Assembly (NCBI GenBank): GCA_964020155.1
Contig: OZ026566.1
Coordinates: 144,001 to 208,000 of the forward strand
DNA length: 64,000 bases
Source of the DNA: Chondrilla cf. caribensis
Taxonomy: Eukaryota; Porifera; Demospongiae; Chondrillida; Chondrillidae
Direction: 5' to 3'
Translations under genes and position numbers: made by a program
Part shown: positions 47,485-64,000 of the stretch, in pieces
Layout: each line of letters starts with the position of its first letter
Position numbering within the stretch: the first letter of the stretch is position 1
The notes under the pieces: generated by a model
Seen by the model: the letters and a program-made list of their open reading frames with translations, nothing else
Databases searched by the model: none
What the model was told of the DNA's origin: nothing

Positions 47485-49411
47485 ATGTCCATTAACGGGC
47501 AAACATTGCTTATACTGATTGTTTGCGTCCTGATACTCTGGTGGACCACTGACTACACACCTTGCAACAGAGAGCATGTTGAGGATGACCCTCTCCCTCA
47601 TGACCCCTTGAAGCAATCACAGTTCAATGCCCGAAAGGAGACTAGCAAACAGAAAGGAGGAATGCCAACCACTAGTCATCCCAAGACTGCCACTGAGGTG
47701 GATATCAGTGAGGATATGAAGAGGGAGAAGATTAAAGGTAGTGCTATGGGCTCCCAGCTAGGTGCCTGCCATGACTGCTCCCAGCTAGGTGCCTGCCATG
47801 ACTGCTCCCAGCTAGGTGCCTGCCATGACTGCTCCCAGCTAGGTGCCTGCCATGACTGCTCCCACCTAGGTGCCTGTCATGACTGCTCCCAGCTAGGTGC
47901 CTGTCATGACTGCTCCCACCTAGGTGCCTGCCATGACTGCTCCCAGCTAGGTGCCTGCCATGACTGCTCCCACCTAGGTGCCTGTCATGACTGCTCCCAG
48001 CTAGGTGCCTGTCATGACTGCTCCCACCTAGGTGCCTGCCATGACTGCTCCCAGCTAGGTGCCTGCCATGACTGCTCCCAGCTAGGTGCCTGTCATGACT
48101 GCTCCCAGCTAGGTGCCTGCCATGACTGCTCCCAGCTAGGTGCCTGCCATGACTGCTCCCAGCTAGGTGCCTGCCATGACTGCTCCCAGCTAGGTGCCTG
48201 CCATGACTGCTGTCTCTCGTCCATTACAGAAATAGCTACTCAGTTCAGTTTACAAGTCCAGTCCAATCCACTCTGGTCCAGCTGCCCAGGATGGTCAGTG
48301 TGGAGTCACAAGCACTCACCCACTGACTACAGTTTTGCTGCTGTTGGCAGTTTGTTTCTCCCTTCCTCACACAACAATTCCTGGTATCTATTGTCATCAA
48401 TTGTGCGTGAGATAACTAAGGAGTTTCTTCCTGAGACCCCCCCTCTGTTTGCCCAGTTGGGGACAAATTTTGGAGGGGATGAGCTGGACAAGAAAATGGC
48501 TGAATTGTTGGCAGATTTAATCAGGTGTGTACTGATTCTACCTTGTGTTATCCCCACCTTCTTCAAATCAGTGTTTCAGAGGTTGTTTTTTCTCAGATCT
48601 TTAGGAGTTACAGTTTTGTCACTGGCGAACAAAGCCATCGAGCCCAAAGTTGGAGTAATGGATGTGTTCGTCCATGCCTTGCAGGGAAGTCAGTTGGAGT
48701 GGGTGGGGCTCAGAGTGAAGAGTAGCAACTTGTTGGCTCTGGGAGGGATGAAGGTTGGAGTGATTGCATTTTGTACGTATTATGCCAAGTGCAAGGGGGA
48801 CAGCACCCAGCCTCTATCACCTGCTAAGTACACACAAAAAGCAGCGACAAGCACTGTCAGAGAGCTAAGAAAGGTATTTGTACAACTTCATGAATGTTAC
48901 TGGTTGTTAGGAGTCATCAAGTGATTGTCTCTCGCCTGTAGAGGGGGGCAGAAGCAATCATAGTGTTAATGTACTGGGGGAAGTCCCATGCACTAACTCC
49001 AACAGAGCACACACTGTCAGTGGCCAGACACTTTGCCCACTTGAATGTTTCCCTAGTGTTGGGGGATTTCCCCAGCCTCCCACAGAACCATGCCTACTTC
49101 AAGAAGACCCTCGTCGTGTTCTCTCTCAGCCAGTTACTATTGCCCGAGAGTGACCTCTGTTGGCAGATGGTGAGATTTCACAAACAGTGGGTGTCCATCC
49201 GTTGAGTAGATGATGATGATGGTGATTTTGACCACATTGTGATGACCTGGTGGTTAAGGTGTGCTTACTTCATCCCCTCCAGCGTGCAAGTAAGCTGGAG
49301 TTTAGAGAAGATATTTCAGAGTGTAATGCCATCCCTCCTCCGTTGAGGGTGATTGTACAGAAGAATGAAAGACAAACAAGGATATATGGGTTTACAATAA
49401 GAAAGTGTGTG

Positions 49412-49457
<46 letters not shown>

Positions 49458-49776
49458 TTGTGTGTGGTTGTGCACTTGGGTGCATGCATGTGTACATATG
49501 TATATGCAAATTTGTGTATCTGAGTGTATTGAATGTATACACGTGTATGTCCCTGATACAACAGTAGGCTGGGTTGAAGGATTATCTTATCTCTGTCATT
49601 CACACTCCTTCAGAGGTGGACACGTTACAGCCAAATATAAAACACTACAGCTAAGTCTTGCAGGAGAGCAGAGCGAAGGTGGTATTCTCCAGGCCCTACC
49701 ATCCAAAGGAGCAGAGACGTGGACATCTGTGTGCAGTAGTGAAGACCCTCACTGTCTCAGCTGCACCCTTTTCTGA
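47485..49776 (+). CDS. CapA/PgsAA-like (PGA_cap) membrane protein, likely non-catalytic
   Basis: Six coding exons: 47485-47737, 48230-48524, 48597-48873, 48942-49169, 49283-49404 and 49614-49776. They total 1338 nt, a multiple of three (445 residues). The N terminus has one membrane segment (TLLILIVCVLILWW), so a type II membrane protein is likely. The PGA_cap fold is suggested by LADLIRSLGVTVLSLANKAI, MKVGVIAF, AEAIIVLMYWGKSHALTPTE, NVSLVLGDFPSLPQ and KKTLVVFSLSQ. In bacterial CapA/PgsAA the matching motifs are ANNH, HWGxE, GxHPH and SLGNF; here the histidines are replaced (ANKA, YWGKS, GDFPS). It probably binds or scaffolds rather than catalyses. PgsAA-type genes are known in cnidarians as presumed bacterial acquisitions (recalled, unchecked). 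Family assignment by pattern only. Confidence 0.6.
47751..48211 (+). repeat. 27-bp minisatellite, 17 copies, in an in-frame intron
   Basis: Seventeen copies of a 27-bp unit encoding SQLGACHDC (or SHLGACHDC) in the gene's frame. It lies between a good donor (AAAG|GTAGTG at 47738) and acceptor (TTACAG at 48229). That interval is 492 bp, exactly 164 codons, with no stop. Splicing out gives ...REKIK|EIATQ...; retention would insert a Cys-rich repeat domain. Confidence 0.85.
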
Positions 49777-49889
49777 GAAACTGATAATGAGATTCATATT
49801 TCAAAATTCTTGTCATGAATTTATTTATAAGCCTCGATCACATCGCGTCTCGCCCGAACTTTGAAGCAAGCGCGTCCTGGAAGAGGAAC

Positions 49890-50446
49890 ATGGCTGCTGG
49901 TGGCGTTACGGTTGTCTTGGGCGGGCAATGGGGGGACGAAGGGAAGGGCAAGCTAGTGGACCTACTGGCCATGGATGCAGATCTCGTGTGTCGTTGTCAG
50001 GTCAGTGTGTAGGCAGGACCTCGGATTATGGAGAATTCGTTTATGCTATGTGTCCCGCGCCAAACAGGGAGGAAACAATGCTGGACATACTGTCCATGTT
50101 GACGGGGTAGCCTATGATTTCCACCTTCTTCCCAGGTGAGTGAACGGGATTCTGATAAGCGTGAAGCATTGAAGGTCGGTTCTGGTAGCCTGTTTTATTA
50201 AGTTCATAATCAAGTTCGAAGTTCACCTCAACGAGTTCTACCATAGACACTACATAACCACCTAGTAGAGGATCATTGTGCGTGTTTGTGTGTGTAACTG
50301 TGTTTCTATGTTTTGCGTGTTTATTTCCTTATTAATGTCACTGTTCATTTGTGATATTCTCGGATTTTTAACGGTCTGTGTGTCACGTACGTACATGTCT
50401 CCTTCCTATAGCGGAATCATCAACCCAAAGTGTTTCTCGGTCATTG

Positions 50447-50509
<63 letters not shown>

Positions 50510-51513
50510 TGTGTGTGTGTGTGTGCGTGTGAACATACAAAGTCATTCGTCTGAAATAAATTCAAGAAATTTCAATTTTCAATACTATTATGGTTCAATT
50601 TGGTGTATTGAACCACTTAGGTCATTGTCTGGTTTCTGACCCCTGTCACTGTGTCTGCTCTAGGTAACGGAGTGGTTGTCCACTTGCCAGGATTGTTTGA
50701 AGAGATTGAGAAGAATGAGAACAAAGGACTTGTGAATTGGGAGGACAGGCTGATCATCTCCGACAGAGCTCATCTAGGTAGGTGGGTGTGTCGGAGCTAG
50801 GTTAGTGGGTGTGTTGAAGCAAGGTTAGTGGGTGTGTCGGGTCTAGGTTAGTGGGTATGTCAGGTCCAGGCTAGTGGGTGTGTCAGGTCTTATCAATTCA
50901 ATGTAGGTAGGTGCACATCCACCTATCTGTTTACCCCTTGATTTGCCTGTCTGTCTAGCTGCACGTCCTGTCTGTCTAGCTGCACGTCCTGTCTGTCTAG
51001 CTGCACATCCACCTGTCTGTCTATCTGCACGTCCTCCTGTTTGTCCACATTCCCCATCATGTACTGTATTTATCACATGCAGTGTTTGACCTGCATCAAG
51101 AGATCGACAGACTTATAGAGAATGAAAAGGGGAAATCCAGGTACTGTGTGCTCATTGTGGTTGATGACATTACATGTGCCAACAACATCATCCATGCTTC
51201 TGTAGTCTCGGCACCACCAAGAAAGGAATTGGGCCGACATACTCTGCTAAGGTATGTGTGGTGTAGTTACTGTAATAGCAGTGACTACGGCTACAACGAC
51301 CCCTGTAGATTGGCAGAGAAGGATTCCGTGTGTGTGACCTCTACACTGACTGGGGTGTATTCGAGACAAGGTGTGTCCATTTCCTTCAATCTTTCCGCTA
51401 TTGACTGTTATTGTTTGTCATGTGTTTACTGACCACAGGCTTATCAGACTTGTTACTAGCTACCAGAAGAGGTGTGTGACATTTGTATGTCCTTTATTTC
51501 ATACTAGTTTCTT

Positions 51514-51572
<59 letters not shown>

Positions 51573-52910
51573 GAAGTGTTATTTGGCTTGTCTAGGTTTC
51601 CAGAGTTGAAGCTGGACATACCTGCTGAAGTGCAGAGGTATAAGGTGTGTTGTAACCTCAGTGCAGTCCTCACTGGTCCCCCCACGCCCACAGCTATTGC
51701 TGCATGCCTGTCTACCATGGCTGTTAGCCATCCTCTCTTCACTCCACATAGGCGTATGCCAAGAGACTGGCCCCCATGGTGAGGGACACAGTGTTGTTTG
51801 TGAACAGGGCCATATCGGACAAGAAGAGGGTTCTCGTGGAGGGTGCCAATGCTGCCATGCTGGATATTGATTTTGGTATGCCTCTACCAACCAAAATTCA
51901 TTACCCTGGTGTCTACTGTGTCGTTTGTGTTTATAGGGACTTACCCATATGTGACATCATCTAATTGTACTGTGGGAGTAGTGTCCACAGGTTTGGGGAT
52001 CCCCCCTCGGGACATCAAGCACGTCTATGGAGTGTTCAAAGCATACACAACACGAGTAGGGGTTGGGGAATTCCCCACTGAACTCAACGATGTGAGGTTT
52101 TAGAGGCCACATTTCCATTCATAAATTTGAAAGAGGTATTTGTTTTCCAGGAAATTGGTGAGAGTCTTCAGACGATAGGAAAGGAGTTTGGTGTTACCAC
52201 TGGACGTAAGAGGAGATGTGGCTGGTTTGATCTGGTTGTAGCTCGTTATAGCAATATGCTCAATGGCTTCACAAGGTATGTGCATGTTTATTTTAGCCAT
52301 GCTATAAGAAATCAACTCCTGTCATTGTTCTTTTGGTTACTCCGATATGATACAGTATTGCATTGACTAAGTTGGATATTTTGGACACCTTCAAAGAAGT
52401 GAAGATTGGGGTGGCTTACAGGGTGGAAGGGAAGTTGCTCGAGAACTTTCCCGGTGAGATTGTCGTACCCTTGGTACAGCCAAACATGTGAACACGCCCC
52501 TTTCTTGACTCCTCCCCCACAGCTGATCAGTCTGTACTGAGTCATGTGGAGGTGGACTACATCACACTGCCTGGATGGTGCAAGACCACTGCTGGTGTCA
52601 GGACCTTCTCTGATCTTCCTCTGAATGCCCAACACTACATAACCACGATACAGGAGCTCATGGAGGTCCCAAGTAAGTCTGTTTCCTCAATATCATCCTC
52701 CCGGATCTACCCCGAAGGATGGTGTGTGCAAGAACAAAGTCAACCTGTTATGGAAGTGTCTCCTCCCCCATAATATTCAGTGTCTGTATATAAAAATGTA
52801 ACTACTATAATATACGTATGTGCTGTATCCAATTGGTGTTTTGATTTCTCCTTGCAGTCCAGTGGGTCGGCACTGGTCCCTCCCGAGATGACATCATCCA
52901 CTTGTTTTAG
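49890..52910 (+). CDS. ADSS: Adenylosuccinate synthase, complete
   Basis: First committed step from IMP to AMP: IMP + aspartate + GTP to adenylosuccinate. Fifteen exons: 49890-50000, 50068-50135, 50412-50446, 50664-50777, 51083-51140, 51206-51251, 51309-51370, 51439-51471, 51596-51644, 51752-51875, 51937-52091, 52151-52275, 52356-52453, 52523-52672 and 52858-52910. The sum is 1281 nt (426 residues), frame intact. Motifs: [16 protein letters not shown] (GTP loop and catalytic Asp), [11 protein letters not shown] (catalytic His), [45 protein letters not shown] and [10 protein letters not shown] near the end. It lacks the longer N terminus of vertebrate forms and starts just before the GTP loop, as in microbial enzymes; the ATG lies in a good context (AACATGG). 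It begins only 113 bp after the CapA-like stop codon. Confidence 0.95.
50454..50525. repeat. (GT)n microsatellite at ADSS intron 3 donor
   Basis: Starts immediately after exon 3 (CATTG|GTGAGTGTGTGTG). Confidence 0.95.
50778..51082. repeat. Short tandem repeats in ADSS intron 4
   Basis: Two different decayed arrays: GGTTAGTGGGTGTGTC-type copies at about 50790-50890 and CTGTCTGTCTAGCTGCACGT-type copies at about 50945-51035. Intronic. Confidence 0.8.
51518..51572. repeat. (GT)n microsatellite, ADSS intron 8
   Basis: GT tract on the sense strand between exons 8 and 9. Confidence 0.95.
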
Positions 52911-53297
52911 CCACACTACAGACACCCTATCTCGGTCACCCGCCCACACAAGATGTACTGTTTCACATGTGAACAGAGTTAGAAGTTAATAAGATGTAGT
53001 ATTATTTTCCCATTTAAGTTATATCTGCACACTTGCAACTGTGTGTACTGTACATGATGTGCAACATTTACCACTGTATTTGTAATAACAGCAACTATAA
53101 TACATGTCGTATTATGTGGGGGAGCATGATGTTTGATAGGAATTTATGTCTTATTTATTGATTGTTTATCAATTAATTTCTTCAAGTAATTAACAGTTTG
53201 GAAATAGACAATTTGTTCTATATCTACTGATTCCAATCAGGTGCACACTTCTGATGTCTGATGCATAAATCAACTCAAATCTAATTTAGTGTTCCTC
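52911..53297. other. Convergent 3' flanks of ADSS and ALC1-like gene
   Basis: 387 bases between two stop codons of convergent genes; AT-rich, presumably both 3' UTRs. Nothing else is seen. Confidence 0.5.
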
Positions 53298-59047
<5,750 letters not shown>

Positions 59048-59496
59048 TTGCAACCAGGTTAGGCTCAATCCCCCACAATTACAGACAATCTACTTTCGTA
59101 CCCTACAAGGTACTTCGTGGAGACGACCTCAGTAGGTACTGCATCTAGATCGTCGCTTGTTCGGTCCATCTCTCAAAGTGGTACAGTATGCGCTTGCAAC
59201 TATTTATTGGAATACAGCTGGATACCACAAGAGAGTTCACTATTATAGTGACAACTAAGACCACAGATACATGAACTACGGTTTGACAGAGTTTACAAAT
59301 TGCTTCTCTAGACATCAGAAAAAAGCTAGGAATCCCTTTATGCCTTTTTCGTCATAACAGAGTCAAATTGTCAACATCCACCTGTTGGGGGAGGGGAGAA
59401 TTATTCGAATAAGATTCTTGTACCAAGTCACCAAACACTATAATACGGTCACAGGAAAACAACACAACTCACCAAACTATCCTAAATAGTCATAAA
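59048..59496. other. SelW 3' UTR and ALC1-like promoter region
   Basis: About 450 bases between the SelW stop codon and the ALC1-like start on the same strand. It contains the SECIS element (listed separately) and must also hold the ALC1-like promoter. Confidence 0.5.
59314..59355 (-). promoter_or_regulatory. SECIS element (form 2 type)
   Basis: On the minus strand, about 140 bases past the SelW stop: ATGA (59355-59352), one C, then the arm GAAAAAGGC, apical ATAA, a mini-hairpin AGG-GATT-CCT, the opposing arm GCTTTTTTC, then TGAT (59317-59314). This gives the k-turn quartet ATGA/TGAT, a nine-pair helix (one G-T), the apical AA and the extra small hairpin of form 2 SECIS. It recruits SBP2 and EFsec to decode UGA as selenocysteine (established mechanism). 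Confidence 0.85.
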
Positions 59497-60351
59497 TTAC
59501 TTCAGCTTGGCTGCAATAGCATCAGTAATCTTTTTCAGCTTTGCTTCACTATCTACATAACCATCACCATTCTGCAGATAGACAAAGGACCAGTACATAG
59601 TCAGAGAGAATATACAGAGGTACCGTCAAAAGGTGTGAGTGAGTTTAGTGAGTCCAGTACTCCATGATGCACAACATTTGGGCCACTTCTAACCTGGCAC
59701 ACTACAATACACATGGCTGTAAGGCAACACACTAGTTGAGTTTGGTATTATGAATGCAAAATAAGAGGTCAAAAGGAAAGGTGATTTCAGGTCAGTCATT
59801 TCCAAGAGATATCACTGGACATCTTGTGCTATGGAGGATCTGCACTAGGTTGCTAAGCACAAACACCCGCATAACATACATTTCACAATCCGACCCCAAC
59901 AGGAGCCACAAATTCCAGTGATTCCAATTTGCACCAAGCTATCGGCACAAGCCCATATCAGTATTACCTCCGCAGACGATTGATTCCAAAGTTTGAAACA
60001 CTTGTATAACTCAATATTCACTTTGCCTGAACACACACATTCCAAGCACTCCTACTCTCCCGCATGTCCTTGCAAGCCCAATCATGCAACGCAAAGCTAT
60101 GGTGACCCTCACACACCTTCTTGGAGTGGATAAGATCCTCCTCAACATACACCTCTAACCATCCCGTGATCCCTGGAGTAGACTCCCCAGTCTGGAATGA
60201 GAACAACAATCATGTTAAAGACGCCATTTTCCATACTCCTACACAGATTAGCATACTGACCACTTCGATATCACCGGAGAATTCGTCCTTCAACTGGTCT
60301 TCCAGTTGACGGAACTACAGGATAGAACAAAACAGGATCTCGCATTGTACA

Positions 60352-60408
<57 letters not shown>

Positions 60409-60707
60409 CTGCAAAATGAACGCGTACCTTGGAGCCGTACCCTCATCCACCACTGAGAGAAGAGAAAGATAAAAAATACGATATCAAACACTATGGTCGT
60501 CCTCCCTTAACCTGTATGTGTGTATATACAACCATAGAGGATACACAGGGTGTAGAGTCTATGGTACAAGGGACCCCTAGGTCGGTGGACCAAAGGCGGT
60601 CATTGATTTCATGCATTAATCGAAGAAATAGGGATGGTTGTCCCAAATAAACATAATAGAGAATGAGAATTAACTAACCAGTACACAACCTTCACTTTTA
60701 CAACCAT
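59497..60707 (-). CDS. SELENOW: Selenoprotein W, UGA read as selenocysteine
   Basis: Five exons: 60679-60707, 60428-60452, 60261-60314, 60117-60191 and 59497-59571; 258 nt in all (85 residues plus stop). The product starts MVVKVKVVYCGG, then TGA (60445-60443), then GYGSK, i.e. the CxxU redox motif of the SelW/Rdx family followed by the usual GYxSK. The rest fits the family: FRQLEDQLKDEF, GDIEVTGESTPGITGWLEVY, LIHSKKNGDGYVDSEAKLKK. Length is close to vertebrate SelW (about 87). It is a small cytosolic thioredoxin-fold oxidoreductase thought to act with glutathione or 14-3-3 (family knowledge). Standard gene finders would miss it because exon 2 holds the TGA. A SECIS element lies in the 3' UTR. 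Its start is 164 bp from that of the divergent ecto-NTPDase gene. Confidence 0.92.
60370..60407. repeat. (CT)n(GT)n microsatellite, SelW intron 2
   Basis: CTCTCTCT followed by a GT run on plus, in the intron after the exon with the selenocysteine codon. Confidence 0.95.
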
Positions 60708-60871
60708 AATTCTCTTCAGAAGCAAAATTAAGTCGTGAACGCTTTTTTCGCCCGAAACCTAGCTCTGCCGATAACTTGAAAGTAGTGGGAGTGTATCGTG
60801 TACGGGGGTGTACGGAGGTGAACTAATGCGACGTCAGTGCTGTCTCACGTGACTAGTCACGCCTGGACAAA
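60708..60871. promoter_or_regulatory. Head-to-head promoter, SELENOW / ENTPD
   Basis: 164 bases between two divergent start codons. Contains CACGTGACTAGTCACG near 60847 (an E-box-like CACGTG and a short palindrome). Motif function is inferred only. Confidence 0.5.

Positions 60872-64000
<3,129 letters not shown>

Noticed and set aside
47751..48211. 27-bp regular repeat considered as CRISPR
   Set aside because: Repeats are directly adjacent without spacers.
48525..48596. Hydrophobic segment LILPCVIPTFFKSVFQRLFF in the CapA-like gene as a second membrane helix
   Set aside because: It lies in a 72-bp intron with GT-AG borders; removal restores the family-like LADLIRSLGVTVLSLAN.

Overview
The window looks like nuclear DNA of an early-branching animal, most likely a demosponge. 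Introns are short (often 60-300 bp) with GT-AG borders, genes are packed head-to-head or a few hundred bases apart, and long (CA/GT)n tracts fill many introns. The gene content is metazoan: Notch ligands of the Delta type, a NOVA-like splicing factor, soluble adenylyl cyclase, an axonemal dynein light chain and an ecto-nucleotidase. No taxon was confirmed by a search; the assignment is inference.

Layout. 1-5343: an OS9-type ER lectin (minus strand, cut by the window edge) shares a 274-bp head-to-head promoter region with a complete 14-exon UTP-glucose-1-phosphate uridylyltransferase. 5344-11838: gene-poor block with three tandem 1.2-1.8 kb repeat units, each carrying degenerate telomere-like CCCTAA tracts, then a tRNA-derived SINE candidate. 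11839-15566: an orphan C-terminal gene fragment (possibly Nup188-like), a NOVA-like three-KH gene and an intronless formylglycine-generating enzyme gene. 15911-35733: four DSL/EGF (Delta-like) genes in tandem on the minus strand. Two (A1, A2) have long tyrosine-rich cytoplasmic tails. Two (B1, B2) have short acidic tails, and B2 contains a seven-fold amplified four-exon EGF module. Between B1 and B2 lies a chimeric segmental duplication with orphan exons of a Delta gene and of the adjacent cyclase gene. 36659-46988: soluble adenylyl cyclase (ADCY10-like) and DNAL1, both minus strand. 47485-52910: a CapA/PgsAA-like membrane protein whose expected metal ligands are missing, then adenylosuccinate synthase. 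53298-59047: an ALC1/CHD1L chromatin remodeler with a macro domain and an extra C-terminal BRCT domain. 59497-60707: a five-exon selenoprotein W gene with an in-frame TGA and a convincing SECIS element downstream. 60872-64000: an ecto-NTPDase (CD39 family), cut by the right edge.

Functionally this is a mosaic of housekeeping metabolism (UGP, ADSS), ER quality control (OS9, FGE), cell-cell signalling (the Delta cluster), ciliary biology (soluble cyclase, DNAL1), chromatin repair (ALC1), redox (SelW) and purinergic signalling (ENTPD). The strongest observations are the SelW/SECIS pair, the expanding Delta cluster with its EGF exon array and gene conversion, the chimeric duplication, the CapA pseudo-enzyme and the ALC1-BRCT fusion. 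Exon borders were read by eye from splice consensus, frame continuity and remembered family sequences; no alignment was run.
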